Assembly: GCA_023511875.1 (NCBI GenBank)
Contig: JAIMAQ010000007.1
Location: 1-64,000 of the forward strand
DNA from: Thermoflavifilum sp.
GTDB lineage: Bacteria > Bacteroidota > Bacteroidia > Chitinophagales > Chitinophagaceae
Direction: 5' to 3'
DNA: 64,000 nt
Shown: in pieces, positions 10,158 to 19,619 of the stretch
How the letters are laid out: each line of letters opens with the position of its first letter
Numbering within the stretch: position 1 is the first letter of the stretch
Program-made: the position numbers and the translations under genes
Notes under the pieces: generated by a model
Database searches by the model: none
Seen by the model: only the letters and a program-made list of their open reading frames with translations
Told to the model about the DNA's origin: nothing

Positions 10158-10490
10158 TCAGCAGCAATTGGTTGAAATGAGATGATAGCTAGAGAAAAAT
10201 TCATGTAATAACTGCTTGGCTACTGTCCATTCTTTCTCATCAATACAATAACAAATTTTCACTCCATCAATATTCCCTTTGATTAACCCTGCTTCTTTTA
10301 ATTCTTTCAAATGCTGCGATACGGTGCTTTGCGAAAGAGGAAGCTCATCAACAATATCTCCACAAATACAAGCTTGTTTTTTAATTAATAACTTGAGAAT
10401 AGCCACTCGGGCTGGATGAGAGAGAGCCTTAGCATATTTAGCGATCTTATTGTCTTTCACAGAAAATTCATCTGATTTAGAAGCCCCCAT
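10158..10490 (-). CDS. arsR: ArsR family metalloregulatory repressor
   Basis: Winged-helix arsenite-sensing repressor of the adjacent operon, 110 residues. The dimer core [14 protein letters not shown] and recognition helix [13 protein letters not shown] are typical. A sensor-like pair Cys41/Cys43 sits in ACICGD at the helix normally carrying the CxC ligands, and further Cys occur at 80, 82, 109 and 110. The C-terminal CC pair may provide the third thiolate, as seen in some ArsR subclasses; that is inference. It is the first gene of the ars operon, starts with ATG at 10490, and its start is 10 bases from a perfect 9-bp inverted repeat that probably mediates autorepression. Confidence 0.93.
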   Translation of the reverse strand: MGASKSDEFSVKDNKIAKYAKALSHPARVAILKLLIKKQACICGDIVDELPLSQSTVSQHLKELKEAGLIKGNIDGVKICYCIDEKEWTVAKQLLHEFFSSYHLISTNCC

Positions 10491-10499
10491 AGTATTTAT

Positions 10500-10525
10500 T
10501 ATTTATCGCAATATTACGATAAATA
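10500..10525 (-). promoter_or_regulatory. Candidate ArsR operator and arsR promoter
   Basis: Perfect 9-bp inverted repeat TATTTATCG / CGATAAATA separated by 8 bases. On the minus strand the spacer reads TAATATTG, close to the -7 consensus TAnnTTTG, so a bound repressor would straddle the -7 element. Located 10 bases upstream of the arsR ATG, between gcvT and arsR. Confidence 0.65.
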
Positions 10526-10553
10526 TATTTATCAAAAAATTTTTTTTAAAAAT

Positions 10554-11651
10554 TCAGGAAGATTTTAAAAACGGTAGGCTGCAAGTAGTGGCTTTCACGA
10601 GTCGATCGCGAATTTGAATAGCAATAGGCGTATCGGGAGAAGCATATGATATGGGCACATAACCCAGCCCTATTGATTGATTTAAAGATGGAGAGTAGGA
10701 GCCTGAAGTGACGTTTCCGATGATCTTCCCTTCGAGATCGGTGATGGTATAGCCTTGTCGGGGAATACCTTTATCGATCATACGAAAGCCAATGAGCTTA
10801 CGCGTTAATCCTTTTTCCTTTTGTCGTTGTAAGGCCGTCTTGCCAATAAATTCTTTATTCCATTTTACAATCCATCCCAATCCAGCCTCTAGTGGTGTGG
10901 TGCTTTCATCCAATTCATGGCCATACAAGCAGTATCCCATTTCCAAACGCAAGGTGTCGCGTGCGCCTAATCCTGCTAATTTCAATCCATACTGCTGGCC
11001 CGCTTTGATTAACGCATCCCAAATGATTTCTGCTGCTTGATTTTTATTTTCAAAATACAATTCAACACCTCCTGCTCCCGTATAGCCAGTAGCACTAATT
11101 AACACGGGCTTAATGCCGAGTAAGGTGGTTTTGATAAATCGATAATATGGCAATTGAATGAGATCCACATCTGTGAGTTGTTGCACGATTTGTGTGGCCA
11201 AGGGACCCTGCACAGCCAGCAAACATGTTTTTTCAGAGATATCCACAAGTTCTGCGTCAAACTGATTATGGCTCAAAATCCATTCGCGATCTGAGTCAAT
11301 ATTGGCAGCATTTACAACCAGCATATACACTTTTCCTTTCTCGATGCAATACACGATCAAATCATCTAATACACCTCCTTCTTCATTGGTCATACAGCTA
11401 TATTGTGCCTGGCCATCGTTAAGCTTAGCCACATCGTTGGTCGTTACTCGCTGTACCAACTCTATTGCTTGAGGTCCTCGAATGATAAACTCACCCATAT
11501 GGCTCACATCAAATAAACCAGCTTGTTTTCTAACTGCTAGATGTTCTTCTTGAATACTGGTGTAGTAAATGGGCATCTCAAATCCTGCAAACGTTGCCAT
11601 GTGGGCCCCCGCTGCCAGATGAAAAGCGTGAAATGGCGTGATTTTTGTCAT
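10554..11651 (-). CDS. gcvT: Glycine cleavage system aminomethyltransferase (T protein)
   Basis: Transfers the aminomethyl carbon from the H-protein lipoyl arm to tetrahydrofolate, releasing ammonia, in the cytoplasmic glycine cleavage system. The 365-residue product has the full-length GcvT fold: N-terminal FEMPIYYTSIQEEHLAVR, FDVSHMGEF near residue 48, RVTTNDV near 68, GYTGAGGVELYF near 190 and GLGARDTLRLEMGY near 228. Length and ATG start are normal. The genes for the H and P proteins are not in this window. It is followed on the same strand by the ars operon's neighbour region (arsR lies downstream of its own promoter), with no functional link apparent. Confidence 0.95.
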   Translation of the reverse strand: MTKITPFHAFHLAAGAHMATFAGFEMPIYYTSIQEEHLAVRKQAGLFDVSHMGEFIIRGPQAIELVQRVTTNDVAKLNDGQAQYSCMTNEEGGVLDDLIVYCIEKGKVYMLVVNAANIDSDREWILSHNQFDAELVDISEKTCLLAVQGPLATQIVQQLTDVDLIQLPYYRFIKTTLLGIKPVLISATGYTGAGGVELYFENKNQAAEIIWDALIKAGQQYGLKLAGLGARDTLRLEMGYCLYGHELDESTTPLEAGLGWIVKWNKEFIGKTALQRQKEKGLTRKLIGFRMIDKGIPRQGYTITDLEGKIIGNVTSGSYSPSLNQSIGLGYVPISYASPDTPIAIQIRDRLVKATTCSLPFLKSS

Positions 11652-11673
11652 AAGCTGCTATAGATAAGTTCAG

Positions 11674-11706
11674 CAAAAATAATCCTTTCTTTTTCGGTAA
11701 GCCAAA
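11674..11706 (-). promoter_or_regulatory. Candidate gcvT promoter
   Basis: Minus-strand TATTTTTG (11674-11681) matches TAnnTTTG; a TTTG lies 21 bases upstream (11703-11706). The -7 element is 22 bases before the gcvT ATG. Confidence 0.55.
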
Positions 11707-11747
11707 CGGTTTCATCTTTGTCAATAGAATCAGGCAATTTGCAGTCT

Positions 11748-12884
11748 ATGCGCACCACATTTTTATGGATGATGATGATGGGCTTGATGAGTATGCCCGC
11801 TCTTCACGCACAGCGCAACTGGTATAGGCAGTGGCAAAAATCATGGCCTGTATTTTTGGCTTGTAACACACAACCCGATTGGCTAAACTGCTTAAGATCT
11901 TCTTTCACCAGCGAACATTTTATGGTGAAAAGGCTCTCGCGAACCATAGGTAAAACCTTAAGTGCTGGTAGTTTTTTTCAGATCCAGCACCGATCTTGCA
12001 CGATGGGTACTGAATTTTTGCCTTTGCCTTTTAGTGGAAATGGACATTTTGAGGCAGATGTGTTGCCCGATATTCAAGAACTAAATAAGCCCTGGCTAGT
12101 ATCATTATCGAGCCTATATGCATCAGATACTATGAGAAATCTGCTACAAGCCATGTATGCTTCGGCTAGTCAGGCCCAGCAAAATGGAGCCCAAGCCTGG
12201 ATAGGATATGGCCATTTACCCCTTTCTTGGCAGTCAATCAACGACAGCCTTCATTTTCCTTCCTTACAAATTCCAGCAATTTGGGTTTCTGAAAAAATCA
12301 TTGGCCAAAACCCAAACTTGCATGTGGCTGGGCAAATCGAAATGACCGATAGCTTGGTGTACGATACCGTGGGCTATTTGTCGATCAAAGGCAGGCAACC
12401 ATTCTCCCTTTGGATCATCTGTGCAGATAGCGACCGGGAAGCCAGCTTTTTTCAATTAATCAGCTATAACTTATTTCAAAAAGTGCGGGCGCCTCAACGG
12501 GGGTGCCATTGGCTATGGATCCCCACAGATTTCTCGAATAAAAGCTGGCTTACGCTTGTTCAACAATTATCTGGTGAAAATAGTGCTCCTCCTGTGGGGA
12601 TCTTATACATCCGCACGATTAGCGCTGATGCTAAACCTTTCGTAGAAACTGTTTACCAATCAGTCTTTTGGCAATCTTTTTTTTCTGGCTTGTCTACCAA
12701 ACATTGGCAAATACGCTCTCCGAGTGCTGATAGCCTTTTTCAAGGCATACCCACTAAAATCCCATTTGCCTGTGTAGGCATTCCCGCAATTCGCCCGAAT
12801 GATCCCAACCGACAAGCGGTTGATATCCGAGGTGAAGTATATAGGTGTTTAGCAAGTTACTTGCAAAAAGGCTCGTTAGAATAA
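11748..12884 (+). CDS. Secreted protein resembling a degenerate M28 peptidase with PA domain
   Basis: A 378-residue protein from the ATG at 11748; a TTG at 11718 would add ten residues before an otherwise clean signal peptide (MRTTFLWMMMMGLMSMPALHAQ region). The segment FLPLPFSGNG followed by an NGAQAWIGYG strand and LQIPAIWVSEKI matches the pattern of the PA insert in Chitinophagaceae M28 peptidases. Where M28 enzymes carry the metal-binding GAHxDH motif this protein has IICADSDR, and the other metal ligands are not visible. It is therefore either a pseudoenzyme or unrelated. The 3' end overlaps the convergent amidotransferase gene by 28 bases. Assignment to M28 is by pattern only. Confidence 0.55.
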   Translation: MRTTFLWMMMMGLMSMPALHAQRNWYRQWQKSWPVFLACNTQPDWLNCLRSSFTSEHFMVKRLSRTIGKTLSAGSFFQIQHRSCTMGTEFLPLPFSGNGHFEADVLPDIQELNKPWLVSLSSLYASDTMRNLLQAMYASASQAQQNGAQAWIGYGHLPLSWQSINDSLHFPSLQIPAIWVSEKIIGQNPNLHVAGQIEMTDSLVYDTVGYLSIKGRQPFSLWIICADSDREASFFQLISYNLFQKVRAPQRGCHWLWIPTDFSNKSWLTLVQQLSGENSAPPVGILYIRTISADAKPFVETVYQSVFWQSFFSGLSTKHWQIRSPSADSLFQGIPTKIPFACVGIPAIRPNDPNRQAVDIRGEVYRCLASYLQKGSLE

Positions 12885-13576
12885 AAAAAAGCCTTTAGCA
12901 GCCGTCGTAACAACCGATGAGCCTCAGGCATATAAAGTGGAGCTAAACGGAGTAGCTGTTCGGGAGCCTGTACGTGTGTTTGCTGTGGATCACAAAGTGC
13001 TTGATGAATTTCTTTTTCCCCTGCCTGCAACATCTGTAAAAGCTCTTCCTGCCCCAATTCTAAATGAAATTGAAGCCCTAAAACATGGCCTTGCCAGCAA
13101 AAGCCTTGTTGCAAGCAAGCTTCAGAGTACATAAGTTGAATGGCTCCTGCAGGTAAATCAAACGTATCACCATGCCAATGAAATACTACTTGCTCATTAG
13201 GCAATGGGCTCAAGCCATCAACCGAAGCCCGATACACTGGAAACCAGCCGATCTCCCGAATTCGATGTGGATACACGCTAGCTCCTAAGGCTTCGGCAAT
13301 AAGTTGTGCACCTAAGCAAATACCCATTACTTTTTTACGAGCAGCAATCACTTGCTTAATAAACTGCTTTTCTGCCGGCATCCAAGGGTAAAGCGCTTCA
13401 TCATACACTCCCATAGGCCCACCCATCACCACCAGTGCATCTACTGCTGCTGGTTCTGGCCAATGAGGGTTTTCAAATGTTCGGATCACGATGAAATCAT
13501 GCCCATTTTCGGCCATCCAACGGCCAATTTCACCTGGGCCTTCTTCTGCAACATGTTGTATACAATATACCCGCAT
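12857..13576 (-). CDS. Class I glutamine amidotransferase (GMP synthase-like)
   Basis: Stand-alone type 1 glutamine amidotransferase domain protein of 239 residues. The nucleophile is Cys in GICLGAQLIAEALG (about residue 95) and the His/Glu pair is in LQFHLE (about residue 173). The GGPMGVYDE segment forms the oxyanion region. There is no synthetase domain, so it belongs to the GMP-synthase-like group whose members include gamma-glutamyl hydrolases and transferases; the substrate cannot be read from sequence. ATG start. It is followed, in the same direction of transcription, by nothing coupled; upstream, the haem-binding protein gene ends 6 bases before its start, suggesting a two-gene operon. 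Confidence 0.88.
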   Translation of the reverse strand: MRVYCIQHVAEEGPGEIGRWMAENGHDFIVIRTFENPHWPEPAAVDALVVMGGPMGVYDEALYPWMPAEKQFIKQVIAARKKVMGICLGAQLIAEALGASVYPHRIREIGWFPVYRASVDGLSPLPNEQVVFHWHGDTFDLPAGAIQLMYSEACLQQGFCWQGHVLGLQFHLELGQEELLQMLQAGEKEIHQALCDPQQTHVQAPEQLLRLAPLYMPEAHRLLRRLLKAFFYSNEPFCK

Positions 13577-13582
13577 AGTAAG

Positions 13583-14059
13583 TTATTCTGTACTGTTGGT
13601 CACTAGTTGCGGATGTTCACTCATTTGTTTTGCCCAGTCGGCAACTTGCCGGTATTGCTCATCAGTGAGATGAGCCTCTTTGTGCATCCATAAATAAGAA
13701 TCAATAGGCATGGTGTGATCGCGCATCACTTCATAAATAGCATGAAACTTTTTCTTTGCTTGATCGGGTGGGTATAGGGCAAATTCAGAAAAGTTTACAT
13801 GTTTTTTTGCCTCCTCAATATGCCCATTCATCCACCATCCCACGGGTTGTATATGAAAATACCAAGGATAAGTAGTATAGTTAGAATGACAATTATAGCA
13901 GGCCGTATTCAAATCCATCAAGACATTCATAGGCACCACATATTTTTCCGCAATATCGTTGGGAGAGGCTTGTGGCGCATAGTTTTTTGCAGGCCTAAAC
14001 AGCTGAATCATCAACAGTAAAGCAATAACGATGAATAAAACTCTTTTTGATGTTTTCAT
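13583..14059 (-). CDS. Haem-binding domain protein (cytochrome c-like)
   Basis: A 158-residue protein with an N-terminal membrane anchor or signal (residues 5-20, RVLFIVIALLLMIQLF) and one CxxCH haem-attachment motif, CYNCH, at about residue 57. The following WYFHIQPVGWWMNGHIEEAKKHVNFSEF is typical of the Bacteroidota Haem_bd family (PF14376). It should be exported and carry covalent haem c; a Met ligand is possible in HTMPIDS. The partner is unknown. It lies directly upstream of the amidotransferase gene with a 6-base gap. Confidence 0.85.
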   Translation of the reverse strand: MKTSKRVLFIVIALLLMIQLFRPAKNYAPQASPNDIAEKYVVPMNVLMDLNTACYNCHSNYTTYPWYFHIQPVGWWMNGHIEEAKKHVNFSEFALYPPDQAKKKFHAIYEVMRDHTMPIDSYLWMHKEAHLTDEQYRQVADWAKQMSEHPQLVTNSTE

Positions 14060-14191
14060 GATGGAAATGAATATTTTGTGTATGCTTCCGAATGGTTGAG
14101 TAAATTTACTCGTTTCTTCTCAGCAAATAAACCGCTTTTGCCATTCATCAAAATAATTTAAGCTGCCATGTGCTTGAGCAGAATTATTTTT

Positions 14192-14199
14192 TACTTTTG
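14192..14199 (+). promoter_or_regulatory. Candidate -7 element of the second M1 peptidase gene
   Basis: TACTTTTG matches TAnnTTTG exactly, 46 bases before the ATG at 14246. A TTG at 14174-14176 is nearer than the ideal 19-base spacing. Confidence 0.45.
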
Positions 14200-14245
14200 A
14201 AGCCCACTATCTTCAGATGTTTAACTTCATTTAAATCATGATTGT

Positions 14246-16879
14246 ATGCAAACGCTACAAAAACTGAAGGCTGCGAGCCTACTGGTCTTGGCTTTATTTA
14301 TTTCTAGCCGATTAGCCATTGCTCAAGATCAGCTTCCTGAATCTATTTACGATCAACACGAGGTATGGAATCCCATATTTTATACTTACAATGGCAATGA
14401 ATATCGCAGCGCTACAGGTGCTCCTGGACCTCAGTATTGGCAGAATCGTGCCGATTATGTGATCCATGCCACATTAGACACTACTACGCATCGCATCACT
14501 GGTGAGGTGCTGATTACTTATCGCAACAACAGCCTGGATGCACTACCTTTTCTTTGGTTACAACTCGATCAAAATATTTATCGCAAAGATTCACGCGGAG
14601 AAGCTACCAGCCCGGTTACCGGAGGTCGTTTTGCCAATAAATCTTTTACCCAGGGCGATGAAATTCAAAGCGTTGAAATTATTCAGGATGGCAAAACAGA
14701 AAAAGCAGATTATCTAGTGAATGATACCCGTATGCAAATTCGCTTACAAACTCCGTTGAAAGCACAAGGAGGCACACTGCAAATTCGGATCAAATATGCC
14801 TTCCAGGTGCCGGAATACGGAACCGATCGCATGGGTCGCCTGCTCACCAAAAATGGCTGGATTTATGAGATTGCCCAATGGTATCCTCGCATGGAAGTAT
14901 ACGACGATGTACTCGGCTGGAATACCATGCCCTACCTCGGTGCTGGTGAATTTTATCTGGAATACGGGAATTTCGACTACTATGTAACTGCCCCTGCCAA
15001 TATGATTGTGGTAGGTTCTGGGGAATTGCAAAATCCTACGCAAGTATTAACTCCCACAGAGATTGCCCGGCTCAACAAAGCACGCAATAGCGATGCTACA
15101 GTGATGATTCATGATTCTACTGATGTCACCAACCCCCATTTTCGACCCATGAAAGGCAATCTGACCTGGCATTTCAAGATGTTCAATGCTCGAGATGTGT
15201 CGTGGGCTGCTTCAAAAGCTTTTATGTGGGATGCGGCTCGCATTAATTTACCCAACGGGAAAAAAGCGCTCGCACAATCTGTTTATCCCGTAGAAAGTGC
15301 AGGCTCAGATGCATGGAGCCGGTCTACCGAATTTGTAAAAGGCTGTATTGAATTATATTCGAAAGAATGGTATCCATACACCTATCCTGTGGCCACAAAT
15401 GTGGCGGGAATCGTCAATGGAATGGAATATCCTGGTATCGTATTTTGTTCTTACCGGGCTCGTGGACGCGGCCTTTGGGGCGTTACCAATCATGAGTTTG
15501 GCCATAATTGGTTTCCCATGATCGTGGGCTCCAACGAAAGGAAATTCCCCTGGATGGATGAAGGATTTAATACCTTTATCAACGACATCGATACCAAGGT
15601 ATTTAATCACGGAGAGTTTTATCGTAAGTCCGATGAGTGGCAGCAAGCCAAATATATGTTTGGCGAAAATGCCGAACCAATCATGACTCTTCCCGATGTG
15701 GTACAAGCCAATTATCTGGGTGTTGCCGCCTATTCGAAACCTGCTTTGGGCCTGCATATCCTTCGGAAATACATTTTGGGCAAGGATCGCTTCGACTATG
15801 CCTTCCGCACTTATATTCGCCGCTGGGCTTTCAAACATCCCACTCCTTGGGATTTCTTCCGTACAATGGAAAATGCTGGTGGCGAAGATCTTTCATGGTT
15901 TTTTAGAGAATGGTTTTTCACCACTTGGAAACTCGATCAGGCCGTTCAAGGAGTGAAATATGTGGACGACGATACCACCAAAGGTGCACTCATCACCATT
16001 GCCAATCTCCAAAAAATGGCTTTACCGGTGATTATGGCCATACAGCTCACCGATGGCAGCACCGATACGGTAAACCTACCTGCCGAAATCTGGCAGCGAG
16101 GTGGCGAGTGGACATTTAAGTATGATTGTAACAAACGTATTGCCAGCATTACCATCGATCCTGAACATGATTTCCCCGACATCAATCCCGACAACAATGT
16201 TTGGCGCATGAAAGAAGAAAAGCCCGTACCGCCAGGTGTAAGCGCCACAGAGATCATCCAGAAATATATTCAAGCTATTGGTGGGGTAGATAAACTAAAC
16301 AATGTAAAAGACCTATCCATCAATTCTGTGGCTTCTTTTGGCGATCAAGACATTCACTTTATCACCAAATACAAAAAGCCAAACGACTATTTGATGGAAG
16401 TAACGGCGCCCACACTCGATAAACCCGCTGTACATATCCTCGTTAAAGATGATAGCGTGAGTGTAGAACAAATGGGAAATGCTGTGCCACTGAGCGATGA
16501 TCGAAAAAAAATGGTACAACAGGAGGCCGTGATGTTTCCCGTTTTGCAATATTTACAAGATGATTATCAAAAAAGCTTGGCCCCTCAAATGGAATATCTC
16601 GATTCCACTTGGACTTATGTAGTCACCATCACCACCCCCGATCATCGAGAAATTAAAAACTACTACTCGGCCAATTCTGGCTTGCTGCTCAAGTCGGTAA
16701 CCACCACCCAAGGCCCTATGGGATCGGTAAGTGATGAAACCATTACCATCGATTACCGGCCGGTTGATGGTATTTTGTTTCCTTTTACTATCGTGAGCAA
16801 CAACTTAGGACAAGAAATTAAAATGCAGGTTAAAGATATTCGGATAAATAGTGGACTGACAGACGCTGATTTTAAATAA
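14246..16879 (+). CDS. M1 family metallopeptidase with C-terminal LolA-like domain
   Basis: Secreted zinc peptidase of 877 residues. It has a signal peptide (residues 1-26, ending SRLAIAQ), the M1 catalytic region with HEFGH at 416-420 and Glu439, and GMEYPG as the GAMEN equivalent. Residues 1-650 align closely with the paralogue at 1035-2984. From about residue 665 there is an extra domain of some 210 residues, beginning [24 protein letters not shown], of the LolA-like type also found fused to Bacteroidota M16 peptidases. The extension may bind lipid or lipoprotein, by analogy only. It is followed by a strong terminator at 16900-16933, so it is probably monocistronic. Confidence 0.93.
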   Translation: MQTLQKLKAASLLVLALFISSRLAIAQDQLPESIYDQHEVWNPIFYTYNGNEYRSATGAPGPQYWQNRADYVIHATLDTTTHRITGEVLITYRNNSLDALPFLWLQLDQNIYRKDSRGEATSPVTGGRFANKSFTQGDEIQSVEIIQDGKTEKADYLVNDTRMQIRLQTPLKAQGGTLQIRIKYAFQVPEYGTDRMGRLLTKNGWIYEIAQWYPRMEVYDDVLGWNTMPYLGAGEFYLEYGNFDYYVTAPANMIVVGSGELQNPTQVLTPTEIARLNKARNSDATVMIHDSTDVTNPHFRPMKGNLTWHFKMFNARDVSWAASKAFMWDAARINLPNGKKALAQSVYPVESAGSDAWSRSTEFVKGCIELYSKEWYPYTYPVATNVAGIVNGMEYPGIVFCSYRARGRGLWGVTNHEFGHNWFPMIVGSNERKFPWMDEGFNTFINDIDTKVFNHGEFYRKSDEWQQAKYMFGENAEPIMTLPDVVQANYLGVAAYSKPALGLHILRKYILGKDRFDYAFRTYIRRWAFKHPTPWDFFRTMENAGGEDLSWFFREWFFTTWKLDQAVQGVKYVDDDTTKGALITIANLQKMALPVIMAIQLTDGSTDTVNLPAEIWQRGGEWTFKYDCNKRIASITIDPEHDFPDINPDNNVWRMKEEKPVPPGVSATEIIQKYIQAIGGVDKLNNVKDLSINSVASFGDQDIHFITKYKKPNDYLMEVTAPTLDKPAVHILVKDDSVSVEQMGNAVPLSDDRKKMVQQEAVMFPVLQYLQDDYQKSLAPQMEYLDSTWTYVVTITTPDHREIKNYYSANSGLLLKSVTTTQGPMGSVSDETITIDYRPVDGILFPFTIVSNNLGQEIKMQVKDIRINSGLTDADFK

Positions 16880-16899
16880 ACTTCTTTTTTCTCCGTTTT

Positions 16900-16933
16900 A
16901 AGCTGTTTGCCCATGAAGCAAACAGCTTTTTTT
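16900..16933 (+). terminator. Rho-independent terminator after the second M1 peptidase gene
   Basis: Perfect 11-bp stem AAGCTGTTTGC / GCAAACAGCTT with a 7-base loop, running into seven T. Confidence 0.9.
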
Positions 16934-16990
16934 ATTTCAGTCATTGCATTTGGCTGAAATAGTTGTTACCTTTTGGCAAAATTCACTCAC

Positions 16991-18592
16991 ATGTTTGCTC
17001 TCAGAAAACGTTTTGTTGAAGTATGTGCAATAGGGTTGTGTTTTTTGCCCATGATGTTATCCGCACAAGCACCTATCGTTCGCGTCACTGGCGGCCTCAT
17101 CCGTGGCATTGCCGATACACCAAACGACTTACATATTTTTTTAGGCATCCCTTACGCTGCCCCGCCCGTGGGAGACTTGCGCTGGCGTGAACCACAACCC
17201 GTAAAACCTTGGCAGGGCATCCGCGAGTGTACCCGGTTTGGACATCGGCCTATGCAGAAAAGGATTTTTAGCGACATGCGTTTCCGTTCAGATACGATTA
17301 GTGAAGACTGCCTTTATGTAAACGTTTGGGCCCCCGCACATCGGCCAAATAGACTCTTGCCCGTGCTCGTGTACTTTCATGGAGGCGGTTTCGTAGCTGG
17401 AGATGGATCAGAATGGCGATACGATGGGGCAAGCTTGGCCAGAAAGGGTATTGTTGTTGTTACGATAAATTACCGACTAGGTATTTTCGGATTTTTTGCT
17501 TATCCCGAACTCACCCAAGAATCGCCCCACCACAGCTCTGGTGATTACGGCCTGCTCGATCAACAAGCCGCCTTGCAATGGGTACACGACAACATAGCTG
17601 CTTTTGGTGGTGATCCTAATCATATCACTATTGGTGGCGAATCAGCAGGATCTATATCCGTGTGCGCACAAATGGCTTCACCCTTGTCGCGGCATTTGAT
17701 TGCCGCTGCTATTGGAGAAAGTGGAGCCATGATTAAGCCTACAATACCTGCTGTACCCCTCGCCCAGGCTGAGGCAGAGGGCGTTCGATTTGCGAATCGG
17801 ATAGGCGCCCATTCTCTCAAAGAATTGCGTGCTATTCCCGCCGAAAAACTACTTGACGAAGCCTCACAACCCGGCGCATTCCGGGTAATGCCCTGTATTG
17901 ACGGATATTTTTTCCCTGCTGCTCCCGATTCCATTTTTGCAAAAGGCCAGCAGGCTCATGTGCCCTTACTCGTTGGATGGAACTCTACTGAGCTTCCTTA
18001 TACGGCATTGATGCAGGGCAAAGCACCAACCCCAGAAAACTACAAAACCATCATCCGTCAACTCTTCGGAGACCAGGCCGAAAAAGCATGGAAACTTTTC
18101 CCCGGAAACAATGAAACAGAAGTTATTCACTCGGCTACCCAATTAGCTAGCGATCGATTTATCGTATACAGCACTTGGGAATGGGCTGAACTACATCGAC
18201 AGACTGGACATCAACCCGTTTATACCTACGTGTTTACCCATCCCCGCCCGGCAGAAGTACATCATACACAACAGCAACCGCTCAATCCACCGCCACTAAA
18301 AGGAGCAGGGCATTCCTGGGAAATTGAATACGCTTTGGGTAATTTAGCTACTAACCCTGTCTATGCGTGGACAAAAGCAGATTACCGAGTGTCTGAAATT
18401 ATGGAAGGCTACTTTGCTCGATTCATCAAGACTGGCAACCCCAATGGTGATGCATTGCCTCATTGGCCTGCCAATACATCAAACAAGCGGGTCTATTTCC
18501 AATATATCGATACCACCGCCGCTGCACATGAGGAATCCGAGCAATTTCGCCAGCAAATGGAATTTCTCCATCAATGGTATTCCACACATTAA
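16991..18592 (+). CDS. Type B carboxylesterase/lipase family protein (secreted)
   Basis: Alpha/beta-hydrolase of the carboxylesterase family, 533 residues from the ATG at 16991; a TTG at 16973 would add six residues before the signal peptide and is less likely. The signal peptide ends near PMMLSAQAP. Oxyanion loop YFHGGGF (about 130), nucleophile Ser in GGESAGS (about residue 218), acid Glu probably in NSTELPY (about 328) and His in GAGHSWEIEYALG (about 430). The conserved LGIPYAAPPVGDLRW is near the N-terminus. The natural ester is unknown. It lies between a terminator and the TIM-barrel/GMC cassette, with a 96-bp gap to the latter. Confidence 0.92.
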   Translation: MFALRKRFVEVCAIGLCFLPMMLSAQAPIVRVTGGLIRGIADTPNDLHIFLGIPYAAPPVGDLRWREPQPVKPWQGIRECTRFGHRPMQKRIFSDMRFRSDTISEDCLYVNVWAPAHRPNRLLPVLVYFHGGGFVAGDGSEWRYDGASLARKGIVVVTINYRLGIFGFFAYPELTQESPHHSSGDYGLLDQQAALQWVHDNIAAFGGDPNHITIGGESAGSISVCAQMASPLSRHLIAAAIGESGAMIKPTIPAVPLAQAEAEGVRFANRIGAHSLKELRAIPAEKLLDEASQPGAFRVMPCIDGYFFPAAPDSIFAKGQQAHVPLLVGWNSTELPYTALMQGKAPTPENYKTIIRQLFGDQAEKAWKLFPGNNETEVIHSATQLASDRFIVYSTWEWAELHRQTGHQPVYTYVFTHPRPAEVHHTQQQPLNPPPLKGAGHSWEIEYALGNLATNPVYAWTKADYRVSEIMEGYFARFIKTGNPNGDALPHWPANTSNKRVYFQYIDTTAAAHEESEQFRQQMEFLHQWYSTH

Positions 18593-18688
18593 ATTCACCA
18601 CACCTTCATCGGTTGAGTAGATTTTATTTTGTAAGAGAATAGAAAAAATTCTATTTTACGCACTGCTTTTTGTTTAGCTTGAAATATT

Positions 18689-19582
18689 ATGCCTAAATCC
18701 ACTACCCGCCGCGAAGTGCTTAAGACCTTAATGCTGGGATCGGCGTTGATGGCTTATTCGCCTGATAGGCGCTCTCCTCTTAATTTGTCTTCACCCCAAA
18801 TCAATGGCTGGAAAAACCATATTCATCATTCTGCTTGCTACTGGTGTTATCAAAGCATCCCACTCAATGATTTTTGTGCAGCATTGCAACAGATGGGCCT
18901 TACAGCCATCGATTTGCTTCAACCCAACCAATTTGCCACTGCTCAAAAATATGGGCTAGAAGTTGCCATGTGTTACGGAGGTGATTTGGGCATCCCACGA
19001 GGATGGAATAACCCCGAGCTACACGATCAATTGGTGAAAAACTATAGCGAAAACATCCCTATTATTGCTCGATACGGGTTTAAACACGTGATTTGCTTTT
19101 CTGGCAATCGCAATGGAATGGACGACGAAACGGGTTTGCGGAATTGCGTAAAAGGCTTACAAAGAATACTGCCTGTCGCAGAAAAATATAAGGTAACCAT
19201 AGTGATGGAGCTGCTCAATAGTAAGGTGGATCATCACGACTACATGTGCGACCATACTGCCTGGGGAGTAGAATTGTGCAAACGATTGGATTCAGAAAAT
19301 TTTAAGCTGCTATATGATATCTACCACATGCAAATCATGGAAGGCGATGTTATCCGCACCATTCGTCAATATCACCCTTATATAGCCCATTTCCACACCG
19401 GGGGCGTGCCGGGCCGACATGAAATAGACGATACCCAAGAGCTTTATTATCCTGCTATCATGCGGGCTATTGTGGAAACGGGTTTTCAGGGGCATGTGGC
19501 ACAAGAATTCGTACCTCGTGCCTCGGATAACGTGGGCAAGCTGGCGGCTTTGAAAAAATGCATCCAGATTTGTGATGTGTAA
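18689..19582 (+). CDS. TIM-barrel sugar isomerase/epimerase (hydroxypyruvate isomerase-like), Tat signal
   Basis: A 297-residue AP-endonuclease-2-like TIM barrel of the hydroxypyruvate isomerase-like group. A twin-arginine leader is visible (RREVLKTLMLGSALMAYS, residues 8-25), pointing to export in folded form. Metal ligands are expected in VMELLNSKVDHH, LYDIYHMQ and HFHTGGVPGRHE (about 175-250), and the terminal acid in VAQEFVP. It is the first of three genes with the GMC oxidoreductase and the small Tat subunit. In related Bacteroidota systems such barrels act on 3-keto-sugars; for this protein that is inference from context. Confidence 0.85.
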   Translation: MPKSTTRREVLKTLMLGSALMAYSPDRRSPLNLSSPQINGWKNHIHHSACYWCYQSIPLNDFCAALQQMGLTAIDLLQPNQFATAQKYGLEVAMCYGGDLGIPRGWNNPELHDQLVKNYSENIPIIARYGFKHVICFSGNRNGMDDETGLRNCVKGLQRILPVAEKYKVTIVMELLNSKVDHHDYMCDHTAWGVELCKRLDSENFKLLYDIYHMQIMEGDVIRTIRQYHPYIAHFHTGGVPGRHEIDDTQELYYPAIMRAIVETGFQGHVAQEFVPRASDNVGKLAALKKCIQICDV

Positions 19583-19619
19583 ACGCCATATTTTTTGATT
19601 ATCTAAAACGATAGAGACC

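Noticed and set aside
16973-16990. TTG start extending the carboxylesterase by six residues
   Set aside because: The ATG at 16991 starts a typical signal peptide; the extra residues add nothing and the TTG lies in a TACCTTTTG-like promoter region.
19085-19100. Third CACGTG core within the TIM-barrel gene as a parS site
   Set aside because: Only the central CACGTG agrees; the flanking GTT/AAC of parS is missing and it lies inside a coding region.
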